Assembly: GCA_964023275.1 (NCBI GenBank)
Contig: OZ029913.1
Coordinates: forward strand, 47,185,976-47,249,975
Length of the DNA stretch: 64,000 nt
Reading direction: 5' to 3'
Origin: Norana najaformis
Taxonomy: Eukaryota; Annelida; Clitellata; Crassiclitellata; Hormogastridae
Below, in pieces: positions 31,652 to 43,653 of the stretch; position 1 is the stretch's first letter; every line of letters begins with the position of its first letter. Made by a program: the position numbers and the translations under genes. The notes beneath the pieces are model-generated. The model did no database searches and was not told where the DNA came from. It saw only the letters and a program-made list of their open reading frames with translations.

Positions 31652-32424
31652 GTAAGATTATTAATGTCTCTGCATATGGTAAAATGATAAAGGTAACACA
31701 CACTTGTTTATGCATCTCTAAAGAAACTCCTCTGAAGGAGTTTTACCTGTGGCAACATGCCATTACACAGGACCTGTTGTTGTCTTTGATCTATGTAACT
31801 TCTAAACTAGAAAGTGAAATATCACTCATTTTTATGTTCTACGGTATCAAAAGCTTTGGTAAGCCAAAAGAGATTCCTATTGAAACTCGTCAATAGCCTG
31901 TAAAATTTTATCGTGCATATTTAACAGTAGCATAGTTGCAGAATTGCCTGCTCTAACTTCGTATTGCTAAAGGTATGAAATATTCATTTTGTTACGTAAC
32001 TGTACAACATGTCGTACATTCATTTTTCAAAAATTACTATTCTTGTAAGTCCACTTATGGCCCTCAGTCTCATGAGCATCTAAGAATGCTTGTGCTTGGC
32101 TTAGCATCTCACTTAGTCCAAGCTTACCATTCTCTTTTAGGAAAATGCTCAGGTTACTGAGACACATGTTAAAGAATTGATCTCTCAAAATCAATATTTC
32201 AAGCAGCTAGCCTGAATACCAGCCTTCTGAAGCCATTGCTTCAGGTATCACCTCAGTCTATGTACAGACTGGGATGAAGTCTCTGCAGCCTTCATCTTAC
32301 TTTGCTAAAACGTTTCTTGGTATCCTCCCTTTATCAGTTTAAATATTTGCAATAACTGCTTCTAAGTTTTGTAATGGTGAGACTTCTCAACCTCCATTTG
32401 CTGATAGGAAAGGCTCTGCAGTGG
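31652..32424. other. HMGCS1 intron 2, left part
   Basis: No further exon or repeat is recognised. The frame following exon 2 is intron read-through. Confidence 0.55.
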
Positions 32425-34860
32425 TGTGTAGGTGATTTCAGTGCAGTTCCTGGCAGGCTGGCACCAGTAGAGATGGCTGTGAACACATCTTAGGGCCGTT
32501 AAGAAGTGGTACGGCCGTTGACAATACTGAGAGGCTGATTGACTTCTGCCTGGGAACTGGACTCAGGATCAGAGGTTTGTGGTTCAAGCGAAAAGACATC
32601 CACCGATTGTCCTGGTGCTCCAATGATGGCCATACCGGGAAGGAACTTGACCACATCCTAGTCAACACAAGATGGAGGCTACTCCAGAATTGCAGAGTCT
32701 GTCGAAGCATGGAGTTTGACACTGATCATAGAGCAGTAGTAGCCAGACTAGAGATTAGACTGAGTGGACTCAAAAAAAGATCTGTGTCAAATCCTCAATT
32801 TAATAATTTAATATCAGTAAACTTATGGATCCTTCAACCAAGCGTGCATTTGCTGATAATTTTGGCAGTAGGTTCACGAATCTGGCACCAACTGACAACA
32901 GCTGGAAGACCTTCCACAACAACTTTATGGATGCTGCGAGGAAACATCTTGGCACAGTTACAACAACCAAGAAAGAATGGATCAGCTCTGACTCTTGGAA
33001 ACTGGTCCAAAAAAATGTCAGGCCAGACTGGACGCAACCCAGATGAATACTGAAGTCTTCAGAAGAAATGCAGAACTTCCTTGAGACATGACCATAAAAA
33101 ATGGGCAGATGATTTGGCAACCGAGGCTGGTGCTGCCCTTCACAAGGGCCAAATCAAAGATGCGTTTTCCTGTTTCAGAAGATTGTGCTCTGCCATGCTG
33201 CTTGTCTCTAGCCCCATCAAAAACAGCATTGGGCAATTGCTTAGCAAAAAGAGATAAAAGATTGAGCGGTGGAAGGAGTACTATTCCAACCTTTTAAACC
33301 GACCTCCTACGTCGATTCCAGCATATCCAGGACAGTAATCTTGATTAATCCCCAATCAACTGATCGACTACTCTCCTCCCACAGAGCATGAAGTAGCAGC
33401 TTCAGTCCACAAACTTAAGAGCAGCAAAGCTCTGGGAATTTATGGCATAAATTACTTAAGGCAGGGGATAGGGCCGACATCATGTGGCTCACTCACATCT
33501 TCCAGAACGTCTGGAATACTATCTCTGCACCAGATGACTGGGCCAAAGGCATCATAGTTCCGTTCTACAAGGATAAAGGTAACCACCTGGACTGTAAGAA
33601 CTACCGTGGTATTACCTTCCTATCATACCAGGGAAAGTTTTTGCAGGTGCCTTTCTAGCAAGGATTAAGGATCACCTGATACAACTCAGGTGTATTGAAC
33701 AGAGTGGCTTCACTCCTGGTAGGTCCACGGTGGATCGAATTTTAATGCTGAATTGCTTGATTCAGACAAGAAAGGAGTACAAGCAACCATTGTGGATTGC
33801 GTTTGTGGATCTGAAGGCGGCTTTTATTCTGTAGACCACACTGCTCTCTGGAACCTGCTAACTTCTCTTGGGATACCCCAGAGGATTGTGGATTTAATCA
33901 GAGAGCTTTACACCAACACAATGCGTGCTGTACTCATTGACGATGTGACTTCCGGATGGTTTAACGTGGAAAGTGGAATACGCCAGAGCTGCAAATTTGC
34001 CCAGACCTGTTTTTGCCACCAGTGGATTAGATCTTGAACCAGGCGGTTGCCGAGGGACAAGCAGATGCATGCATGGAACAAGAGATGTTTTCCGATCTGG
34101 CTTCGCTGATGACATGGCCCTTCTCAGTGAAATTCTGGAGACCTTGGCCCTGTCATTGGAAATACTAAACAGGGAAGCCCATCAGTTTGGGCTGGAGATC
34201 AACTGGGCCAAAACCAAGATTCAAACAATGGTGGTACTGCATCCAAGAATGGATCACATGCAAGTTGCAGAAAACTTGGTGGAACTTGTAGAAGGATTCA
34301 CGTATCTAGGGTTGAATGTAGAGTCTGATGGCAGCAGTGGACCTGAGATTTGACACTGAATAGCAATAGCCTGTGACTGTGTGAACCGCCTTGATTGAGG
34401 AATCTGGGAAATAAAATTCGGCTTGACACCAAAATCCGCTTGTTTACGACCTACATACTTCCTATTCTTCTTTATGGAGCTGAGACCTGGAAGCTCTTGG
34501 TGGCCCTTGAGAAGAAACTGGATGCCTTCCAGCAATAGTGTCTACGGTGAATTTTGTGAATTTGATTGACTGCGCATATAACCAATGCAGAAATATACAG
34601 ATGCGCAAAACAGTTGCCAATTTCAGAGATGGTTGAAACATGACGACTCCAGGTGTTTGGGCACTGCATGTAGCAACCATGCTAGGACCATGCTAGGGCT
34701 CTCCGAGCCTTGCTTGCCTTCAGTGGCTCCGGGCCACTGAACCTTGGGCTGTATTCAGCCTGGAGGCGAGCCCAGGACCGTGGCAGTTGGTGAAGAATTG
34801 TGGAAATGGCAATGCTTCAGAAATGGCATGCTATTGATGATGATGATTTGCTGATAAACT
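32425..34860 (+). mobile_element. LINE G (EN and RT), decayed
   Basis: Endonuclease codons appear as GDFSAVPGRLAPVE (about 32428-32470) and LSWCSNDGHTGKELDHILVN then TRWRLLQNCRVCRSMEFDTD and HRAVVARL (32577-32760, the catalytic DHR). RT follows: IIVPFYKDKGNHLDCKNYRG (about 33550), FADDMALLSEILETLALSLE (about 34100) and INWAKTKIQTMV. Motif A (FDSVDH-like) is distorted (GGFYSVDHTALWNLL at about 33815). Motif B is damaged between GIRQSCK and LPP. The C-terminus (YILPILLYGAETWKL-like) is at 34450-34500. The tail is GATGATGATGA. Several frameshifts. Confidence 0.88.
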
Positions 34861-35082
34861 TCTAAGTCTTACCCTCAAGTGAATGAGCCTTACCCTCAAG
34901 CAAACGAGGAAACGTTATTACCCGCATGTCTTCTGGTACACTGTAAGCTAAACAGGTATGCTCAAACCTGAACAGATAAACCTCAGGACAATCTTAGTCT
35001 TCTATGAACACCAGCATGTTAACACGCTTAGCATAATTCATCTGGCTGTTCGTACAAAATGTCTCCTTTTTTCACTATGCAG
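34861..35082. other. Unassigned spacer in intron 2
   Basis: No feature is recognised. Confidence 0.45.
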
Positions 35083-36003
35083 TGAATGAATGAATGAATA
35101 TTAAGAGATTAATGTGTCACTTCAAAAAAATTTGAATCAGAGGCATGGTCAGTTGCTCAGGGGAGACAACCAGTAGCAAAGGAGGAAAACTAGGTGATAG
35201 GTGAGTTAAGAAGATAAAAAGTTTTGAGTTGCCGCTTGAAGGATGAGATTGATGGGCGAACTAAAGGCATGTTCCCCAGTGATTTTGCCCATGAAATGTT
35301 GTCGCAGCTTCAATGAGTCACAAGATCGTGTATTGTAAACTGGAATGTGATAATCGATTAATGATCAGAGAAAGGCAGGTTGCTGAGTATGGAGAAGTCG
35401 ATAGGTGATCATTGCTATTTTAAAAATCGATGCGTCTTGAAACCAGGAGCCAGTGAAGTTGTGAGAGAATGCCAACAGATGAAAGGCTTCAATTAGGATG
35501 GACAAGTTGTGCTGCTAGTTTCTGTACCCGCTGTAATTTTCTGATGTTTTAAGAGGGAGTACGGAAAAGGATAGAATTGGCATAGTCAAGTCTGGACTGG
35601 GCAAGAGCAATGGCAAGCCAAATTGATTTGGTGAATGAAAGGAAAGTGATGTAAACGTTGATGGGTGCCAAGGAGAATTGCACCTGACTTGTTGGGAAAG
35701 GCACAGACCATTTTGATGGAACCAGGAATGCAGTGAAAGCATGCACTGTTCAAGCTTGCGAATACCAGTGTCAAGGCTGTCAGATGAGAGGGCAATATAT
35801 AATTGAGTGTCATTGGTGTACTGCTGATGAGAAATGCTGAAATAAGATATAAGATGGCCAAAAGGAGAAATGAAAGCAGAAAAGAGTATTGGGCCAAGCA
35901 GAGCCTTGAGGAACACCAGGAATACTGTCCTTGCTTGCTGCCCATTGGCCATTGTAAGCCATCTGCAGTTCTGTTTCTTGGAGTCTGATTTCCTTTTTCA
36001 TCG
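35083..36003 (-). mobile_element. LINE M, antisense RT fragment
   Basis: Minus-strand frames 35515-35952 and 35586-36023 give SKQGQYS-type codons, then LLGPILFSAFISPFGHLI (motif B remainder) and HQQYTNDTQLYIALSSDSLD. The motif C reads YTND instead of YADD. WFHQNGLCLSQQ (thumb) follows. The 3' end lies at the TGAATGAATGAATGAATA tract (35083-35100), antisense of an ATTC tail. Shifts and stops show it is dead. Confidence 0.85.
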
Positions 36004-36610
36004 TAACCCTTTTGCTCTATCACCTGTTATTGCAGCATACTGAAAGAGTTATTGTGTACAAGTTTATTTTAGTCATTGATGGATAATAAGCTGTTCACAA
36101 TGCACTTTATATGAGTTTGTGGTTATTCTGCTTTCTATAACCATGATACAACCACTGTAAACCCAATGCACCATATCTCATCATAATAGTAACCTACTAG
36201 TAGTGTGAATGCACATATTTTAGTCACTTGAGCAGTAAATTGTTTGAAGTGTGCATGTTTTGATTCTGTGGTTATTGTGCACTATATAACCATGGTATAA
36301 CCATTGTATAATAGGGTGGCCCTTATTTATATGGCGAAAAGTAATTGCAAAGCAATATTCAAGATATTCCTTGTTATAAAAAATAATATGTGCAAATTTT
36401 GAGTAAAAAATTTTAATATAAATAAGTCGCTCAACAACCCTAATGTTTAGCCATATAGCGTAAATGGTAGAATTAAAAAATGTTTGACTAAGACATTCAA
36501 GAAATCAAGCTGCACTGAAAACTGATTTTTTAGTGTTTATTTAACAGTCTTGAACCGATACAGAACAGTTTTTAAAATCAAACTAAGTACTGTATACAGT
36601 ATACAGTATG
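36004..36610. other. Unassigned, with possible transposon end at 36312
   Basis: AATAGGGTGGCCCTTATTTA at 36311-36330 looks like a terminal sequence of a DNA element, and AGCCATATAGCG at 36452 echoes it (complement of ATATGGC). It may bound the pseudogene at 36.6-37.5 kb, but no matching right end is visible. Confidence 0.35.
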
Positions 36611-36613
36611 GTT

Positions 36614-37480
36614 TTATAGCTTCTTAAGTCGTGTTAATTTTCTCACATCGGGAAAGTTTTTCTGGATCTGTTCAGTAACTTGAAGCACATTTTGCAACTG
36701 TTCTTCACTCTTAAATAGCCCTGCCGTGTCTTAGATCATTGCAACAGCTCACTGTGCGTGATCGTTGGAGGCTGCTAGTGTGCGGACGATTGCCTCTGCA
36801 GCCTTGAACTCATCCATACTGTTCCATATATCAGGGTCTTCAGTTAGGAATCCAACCAGCAAGTCCAGCGTTCCAAATGCATCTCTGATCCACATCGTCA
36901 TGAAATCAGTAAGAGTCTTCTGTTGTACCATCGCAAAGTCCACCTGTATGTGTTTCATTGGGTCGTTTGCTCCTTCTTTTTCTGTTGATGCTTTGAGCAT
37001 GGCCCATTTTGTGGTCAAGACCACCTCCGGATCAAAGAGGCTGAGAAGGATCTAATCCTCGGAAAGGTACCACAGGTGACCGGCTAGCTTATATGAAGTA
37101 GCTGCACTGATATCGCAATCAGGGTAAGCATCAAGTTGCTGCAGGAAGAGCAGGACATTCCTAGCTTGATGTAAAGTTTTGCAAGAAATATGTTCACATG
37201 TAGCAGTCCCCAAGATTCTCTTGCCAACAGTTTGAACTGTGACCTGAAGAGCCAAACTTTGATACTGTATATTACTTTTGACTTCCAACGAGCTTGATAT
37301 ATCGACCCAGGCGCTCAGAAGTTTGTCCCATGATTTGGCGTTTTTCCCAAAAAGACATGCATTAGTTGGAGTAGTTCGTGGTAGTCTTCACGGGGTTGCT
37401 GATCTAGCAGCTGCTGCTCACAGAATACAATGACTTCATCTCAAACATCAGTGAGCTCAGATGAGTCGCCAGGTGGCCAA
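36614..37480 (-). pseudogene. Uncharacterised repeat-encoded invertebrate protein, broken
   Basis: One minus-strand reading covers the C-terminal half of a protein family I recognise as multi-copy and uncharacterised in many invertebrates. It runs DYHELLQLMHVFLGKTPNH then NF*APGS (about 37330-37390), VLLFLQQLDAYPDCDIS, LAGHLWYLSED*, TMWIRDAFGTLDLLVGFLTE and AAEAIVRTLAASNDHAQ*. It ends in EEQLQNVLQVTEQIQKNFPD near 36640. In-frame stops at about 37053, 36747 and 36732, and one near 37320, inactivate it. A phase change separates the 37.3 kb piece from the rest. No function is assigned. Its copy number in other genomes suggests a transposon product. Confidence 0.6.
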
Positions 37481-37504
37481 GATGGATACTTAAAACGTTT
37501 ATCC

Positions 37505-40030
37505 GTGTTTGCAGTTCAATAATTGTTCAAAATTTTCAAGTTTATTTTGTATTTTATTCTGTAATTATATATCGGTGAACTGGATTTATTCTTCTTTCTT
37601 CGTTAATGCAATGGATGTCCAATTTCCTGAATACAGTAACTCTGTTTCTACACACCTGTCTAGTCATCTGTTGCCGTTAAGCGTTCGTTATGAAGTGAAA
37701 ATGGCGGATCTTTATGTAACTTGGTTTGCTGACGATAATGATGACATTCGTTCAGAAAACGCTTTTGATTATCGCTGGTCGTCATCTACACAATTTTCTT
37801 GGCCAAGTCAAGGATGCATCACAATTTACCCTGGCAACAGCTCGAAGTATTCTTCGATGTTGGGCAAATGCAGTTGGCTCGCACAAGCGTATTCTGGTCG
37901 CATTAATCATGAGCTTCGTCACGCCACAGAGGTCCTGCTATGGTCTCGTGCAGGTTGGCCTTTTCGCCCTCAGCGCTGCTGTTCCTTGTCCTCTGCATTC
38001 GTTGCTCTTTCACTGCTCATGCCAGGATATGTTGAGAGTAACCAAGGCCCATCTTCCAACAAAGTCCAGACCAGGAAGATGACGTCGAAACAAGCACCCT
38101 TTAACTTCGGCAGTTTCAACATCTGGTCAACCATCCGTCGTTCTGCCATTATTCACGACCTGATCAACGACGAACAGCTGGACATCCTTGCACTTTGTGA
38201 TACATGGATTGGTGCTGACACACTCGACTGCATCAAGCGAGATGTTGCACCAGATGGCTTCTCCGTTCTTCACGTTCAGCGCCGTGGAACCCAAGGTCAC
38301 TCCCTAGCCGGTGGTCGCCTCACTGTGATCTACAGGTCCTCGCTGGACATCAACGTCCATCCTCGGGCAGAAACGCTCTGTTTATCCTCGTGTGAGGTTC
38401 AGCTGATACGACTCAGCAGATCGTCATCATCAATTACTCTTGCCAACATCTACCGTCCTCCTGGTGCAGTTGATGATTTCTGTAATGATCTCTCATCTAT
38501 TTTCGTCGAGGCTGGTGAAAAAATTCTACTCTGTGGCGATCTTAACTGTCCTGGGTCTAATGGTTACATCAGTGATGATCTCGCTGACATCTTCTCCATC
38601 TACGGCCTTCTTCAGTATGTTAACATTCCAACTCGAAGGGATAGCCTCCTAGATGTCCTAGCTTCTGATGACCGGACCACTGTCTGCAATGTCCACGTGA
38701 GCGATGCTAGTCTTTTATCAGATCGCGAACTTATACTGTGTAAGTTCATGACTTCCTGCCACTGCCAACCTGTTAGGCACACATACATAGCATCAAGGCT
38801 GTAGGTCCTGTACAGTTCAGTCAGCTGCTTGTTGATTCAGATCTGTTCGCTGCACCGACAAGCACTGAAGACGATTTTGCTGAACAACTCAAGAGAACTG
38901 TGTCGCTCATATTGGATAAAGTTGCTCCTATTCACACCTGCTATCGGCGACCTTCTAAACCTGTAACAGTGTGGCTTTCCTCAGAGGCAAAAGAGGCAGA
39001 GAGAACGCTGTCGACTAGAGCAAAGGTGGAAGAGTTCAGGCCTTGAGGAGGACAGCAGTACCGTCATCAATGCCACCTCACAAACAAGCTAATAAATGTC
39101 TCTAGGAGCTCTTACTACTCCAGCCAGCTGAAAAGTGCTCAAACCTCTCAAGACCGATGGCGCTTCTCTCAGCATCTTCTGCATTCAAAGGATGTTGTCA
39201 CCTGCCAGCGCTCAGAACAAGAGAACCAGAAACTATGTTCTGACTTTGCTTCATTTTTGCTAACAAATTAACAATCTCAAATGTAAAATTGCTCAGTGTA
39301 CTACTTATATAATTTGGAATGACTTGCTACTTTGACTTCTCTGGTACTGCCTTTAATGACATTCCACCTGTCACATACTCTGAAGTCCTCTCTGTTCTTA
39401 ATCACACTATTCCTGAATACTTTCCAATGGACTTCACACCTACATCGCTCATTGTCTCGTGTTCTGATGTTTTCTCACATCTGATTGCACATTTGGCCAA
39501 CTTATCTTTTGCTGAAGGCTGTTTTTCATCATGTTTTAAATCAGCATTAGTTACGCCTTTACTTTAAGCAGCTGACCTAGACACCAACAACCTCTCAACT
39601 TTTAGACCCATCTCCAGTCTCAATAACATTCCTAAGATTCTGGAATGTCTCTTCCTTGCACAGATTACGAACATGTTATGTCTCCTAACTTCAGTCCTTA
39701 CCAGTCAGCTTACCGTGAAGGCTACTCAACTGAAACTGCTGTTACCTTCACACTGGACAACATCTTTTCAGCTACCGATACTGGGCTGGCGTGCCTTTCA
39801 GTGTGCCTCAACGTTAGTGCTGCTTTTGACACTGTTGGCCACCATCTACTTCTTTCTAGAATCTGCAAAAGCTTTGGTATGTCTGGGACTGCCTTAAACT
39901 GGTTAGCTTCTTACCTCTGCAGTAGGTCTCAGCAAGTGGTCATTGGTTCTGCTTGGTCTGATCCTTCTTTTTTATACTGCTGGTGTTCCACAGGCATCTG
40001 TTCTTGGCCCCTTATTATTCACAGTCTTCA
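37505..40030 (+). mobile_element. LINE K, 5' region, endonuclease and part of RT
   Basis: Frame 37509-38804 (431 aa) has an N-terminal region ending in LSLLMPGYVESNQGP (38007-38051), a degenerate 2A-like site. The endonuclease follows: FGSFNIWSTIRRSAIIHDLI, LDILALCDTWI, ANIYRPPGAVDDF, LLCGDLNCPGS, and SLLSDRELIL (where SDHxxL is usual). The linker is broken. RT frames 39319-39567 (SFAEGCFSSCFKSALVTPLL) and 39645-40361 (NFSPYQSAYREGYSTETAVT; NVSAAFDTVGHHLLLSRI, motif A; damaged motif B) follow. Coding stops at about 40030 in motif B. Confidence 0.9.
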
Positions 40031-40175
40031 GTCACCAGTGTGCAAAAGGACTTGTTTGAATAAGGACACGTGTGCAAAAGGACACGTGTACAAAAGAGCC
40101 GTGTGCAACTGTGCATTGAGCAAAGGACTTGTGTGCAAAGAACCATGTGCAAAAGAGCCTTGTGCACAGCACATA
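40028..40175. repeat. Array of TGTGCAAAAGGAC-type short repeats
   Basis: About eight degenerate units of roughly 15-18 bp, for example GTGTGCAAAAGGACTTGT, ACGTGTGCAAAAGGACACGT and ATGTGCAAAAGAGCC. It abuts the point where LINE K coding stops. It resembles the subterminal repeats of a DNA transposon, but no matching second end was seen. Confidence 0.8.
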
Positions 40176-40885
40176 AAAGTTCATGAAAGTACATACCATA
40201 CTGATTACATAGTAAACTTTTGCCCCTGTGAGCGACCTCTAAATGCAGATCGATCTGCTTTAAATTTTACACAAATGTTTCTTACTAAAATGAAACCATT
40301 TGAGAGGGTGAGAGTCACAAATTTAGAAAATGAGAAAATTAGGGCCACACTATTGTATTAGCAATGTACTGTAGTACAGTGTCAAAATAGTTCTGTAAAC
40401 AAAGAAAATGACAGGATTAAAAAGAATAAATATGCCAAATATAATGTATCTACTAATAATGATTACCCGATATAAATTCAACAAAAATTTAGGTGATTTA
40501 TATTTACATTTTGAGTCGATGTATCACAGTATTAGCCCTGATTACATTGGTAATCCATTTTTATGTGATAAGCTTCAAAATATGTGGTCTCAGTGCATTA
40601 GCCTGGTTTGGAGGGATATGTTTTACATATCCAAGTTTTTCGTTATTGGATTACCACATGATGAGCGAAGTCTTATTGTGTTGCATAGCCTACACTGTTT
40701 GCTTGTTAATGTACTGTTTGCTTGTTAATGTTCAGTCACAACCTATAAGGTCGCTTTCCAGGAAAATGATTGTGTCTGGTTAGTTGTAGTTGTGCCAGTG
40801 TGTAGAACTTCCCAATGGTAGCATTCATTGTTGGGGACACTATCAACAGACCAGTGATAATATTGTGAAGGAACTTCAAGAAGTC
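40176..40885. other. Unassigned, AT-rich
   Basis: Frames at 40408-40783 have no recognised domain. The segment may be 3' sequence of the piggyBac remnant to its right. Confidence 0.4.
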
Positions 40886-41297
40886 TAAGCGCCCCCTCGC
40901 ATTTTGTGAAGTCTATGTGCACTGATTGTGTACTTCTGAAGGAGACGGAGAAACACTGTTTTGTACCATTTGTAGCTTTTTCTCAGTACCAGCAAAGAAT
41001 CTAGTTGCTGGTTTATGAGATCCATCAAACCCATGGAATGGTTGTAATATTTTACACATGGAGGCTTCTTTACCACTTCGCCATCCTTGTCAATTGTGTT
41101 GGTGGATGCAACTTTGTTTGTGTGGTCTGTACTGAGTAAACAGACAATTTTGGTTTGTTGTGTGCTTTGTCTTTGCTTGATATTTTACTGCAAGTAGGTT
41201 TAGTGGATGATTGTCTTACTTGCTGAGTAGCTATTTTTGACAAAATGTGTTGTATGAAACTTACTTTATAGATAGTACTGCTACCTAGCGAATTCAA
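40886..41297 (-). pseudogene. piggyBac-type transposase, C-terminal fragment
   Basis: The minus strand reads IVCLLSTDHTN and then KKPPCVKYYNHSMGLMDLIN, QQLDSLLVLRKSYKWYK, TVFLRLLQKYTISAHRLHKM. This is the piggyBac transposase segment (YN..MGGVDxxDQ...RKSxKWY...F) after the second catalytic Asp. The usual GGVD reads GLMD, so the conserved Asp is retained but its neighbours are changed. It ends RGGA at 40886, without the zinc-ribbon C-terminus. The N-terminal two thirds are missing. Confidence 0.85.
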
Positions 41298-41330
41298 AGC
41301 CGTGTGACCCTTATTCAGTATGTATATACC

Positions 41331-41452
41331 ACCTATGTAACATACATGAAATCAGACTGCTGCAGTTTGCAAGCCCTTTGGCTCGAAGGGTCACGTAATC
41401 GACAGTGGTCTGTGAGCCCTTCATCCTGAAGGGTTGCATAGTGAAGGGTTAA
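41331..41452 (-). mobile_element. piggyBac right end with TTAA and hairpins
   Basis: The segment ends GAAGGG-TTAA (TTAA at 41449-41452), the piggyBac target site. Inside it are two imperfect short hairpins (AGCCCTTTGGCTCGAAGGGT and GCCCTTCATCCTGAAGGG). It lies on the upstream side of the transposase fragment, as expected for its 5' terminus. The opposite end was not found. Confidence 0.65.
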
Positions 41453-41957
41453 ATTTCTAACTGTAACTGATCCAGCCTGTTTCATTGCTCCAGATCCCCT
41501 AGCAGCTTTGATGCCTTCAGATCCTCCCAACTTCTTTCATTCCTGCAAATCTTCTAATGTCTTTTGTTCCTCCAAATCATTAACCTCTTTTGTACCTCCA
41601 ATAATATTCTCTTCTCTTTCTTGGCTCCCACTTGTCTCTCCTTCACAAATCTGTGTGATCCTTTTCCTTCAGAGCCCAACCCTTGATCAATCTTAATCCA
41701 CTCTTGGTATTCCCTGGTCATCTTGGCTCTATTACTTGATTCTAAATTAATTTCTGTAGGCTAAATTGTAGCACTTCAGCGATCTTTGCAACTCAACAAC
41801 AGCTGAAACCTCTTTCAGTGTATAAATACTCCTACTAATCAGTTTGAAATAGACCTGCACCTCACTTCATAAACATAGCAAGTCCTTTGATGTAAAATCT
41901 GAAGGCATGAATATCAATCCAATCACCAAACAATTTTGGTGTCTTTAATGGTGGTCA
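41453..41957. other. Unassigned, CT-rich
   Basis: No feature is recognised. Confidence 0.4.
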
Positions 41958-42185
41958 CTTATGGATTTAGTACTTACTTACTTTGTCCTTCCGGTGCAGG
42001 TCTGTACATCAGGCAATGCAGCTTCCCCATTCATCTCTGTCAACCGCCAGTCTTCCTGCCTCATCCCACAACATCTCCAAACACCCAAGGTCATCTCTGA
42101 TGGTCTCTGGCCAGTTCTTCCTTGGTCTTCCCCTCCTCCATTTCCCTTCAGGAATCCAATTCATTGCTTGATTGGCTTGCCTATC
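41958..42185 (-). mobile_element. LINE L extreme 3' end, antisense
   Basis: Minus-strand text reads IGFLKGNGGGEDQGRTGQR-like and ETTLGVWRCCGMRQEDWRL in one frame. In the adjacent frame it gives the usual KRRRGRPRKNWPE...DDLG and WDEAGRLAVDRDEW...CADLHRKDK ending of LINE ORFs. A TAAGTAAGTACTAAATC tail complement lies at 41958. Confidence 0.7.
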
Positions 42186-42714
42186 TCAATAAAAATTACT
42201 GCTCTATTATAATTCTGCAATAAGTTTACCAATTGACTTGTGTCTAGATATAAGCCTTCAACCAATATAGCATGTGAGATTTGATCTTGGGGATGAGCCA
42301 ACCAATTCTTTTTGTGATGTCTAACTGTGTTTTGTACTCTCCGAACACTTTGTGTTATGAATACTTTGGTGATACCTTAGGGAATAAAGTATATCAGTAA
42401 TTTGATTTGCAGCAAACGAGCTCTTTCAGTGATACTGAAATATTTAATGTCCAGATCACAATCAAATTGCCTTTAGCAATTAATCAAAACATCCAGTTAC
42501 ATTAATCTTTTTACTAATTGTCAGGCCTATTCTCAACTAGCCCTACCTAAGCCAACACCAGATTAAATATAGATATATTTTATACTTAATCTACAGAGCC
42601 TTCCTCATTTGCATACTTCATTCAGCTGTCTTTTGGCCTCATTTAATCTGTAAATATAAATCAGCTAACACTTCTAATATAGATAAAATGTGAATACAGG
42701 GAGATTTGCTACTA
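42186..42714. other. Unassigned, AT-rich
   Basis: No feature is recognised. Confidence 0.4.
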
Positions 42715-43100
42715 GGTTGTAGCCTTGTTTCTTTAAGTGCCAGAAAGTCAAGTTGTTGCTCAGTATGGTAATTTGTTTGAGCAGTGTCTTTTGTGGTGGA
42801 TAAAGTTCATTGTTTTTAGCAATGATGGACCAAGGTTGAATTCAGTATCACTAATGAGAAGTATGAAAAGGAGGATATGTATTGATATTCCAGTGAGCTT
42901 TTTATAAGATAAGCAAGACTTTTTACCATGGCAGATGGAAGATTGTTCAGTTTGGTAGGAAACAGCAGTGTGGAAGAGGGAATACCATAGAAAGAAAACG
43001 CATCGCTATAAGTTTTTAAAAGTTTAATAGAGGAGCAGAGCACCAGCAGCTGACTGATGTGCGATTTTGAGACAACAGAAAGATGGCAGACAAGAATAGT
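42715..43100 (-). mobile_element. Possible LINE 5' region, antisense
   Basis: On the minus strand a Ser/Leu-rich leader (42816-43043) is followed by TEQQLDFLALKETRL (about 42720-42765), the typical DFLALTETWL start of CR1/L2 endonucleases. Coding then stops. Support is limited to this motif and the gene order. Confidence 0.45.
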
Positions 43101-43650
43101 CTTTAGAATGAGGTACAGGACAGCTCACGAATGGGTTATTGATGATTGGTGGAACCATGATTGTCCAGAAGCATGAAAACAATACAGTGAGCTTTAGAAG
43201 GAAGACATAACATACGCAGGAAATAACGAGGGCTTCAGCTGGCAGGTGACTCGCAGGTACATGATAACCTAAAGAATACCAGCCATGTCAGTTTTACACC
43301 TAAAATTTTTAATTACAATCCTGGAAAGGTTCACTGGATTAATCTGATAGCCAGCAACTGTGTAATCAGTGTACACCAAATTAGGACCACAGATCACAAA
43401 TCTGAGTACAGGTGTAAAATAAACTTACCAGTCAGCACTCAAAAGCATGAAATAAACATTGTAAGTTTAAGTGAGAAATTTGATTATTTCTATGTTAAAA
43501 ACAGCAAATTAGTAGAAATACTTTTCTGAAAATTTAGAAACAACACATTCTGTTGACTGCTTCTGGTACCATTTAAACTGCTTCCCAATAGGTATGTCTT
43601 GGGTTTCCAGGCGACTGGCCTTAAGACACACGCAGTGGTAACAATGCTGG
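43101..43650. other. Unassigned
   Basis: No gene is recognised. ATGCTGGTGG at 43644-43653 recurs at 44497-44506 on the far side of the next element. Confidence 0.4.
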
Positions 43651-43653
43651 TGG

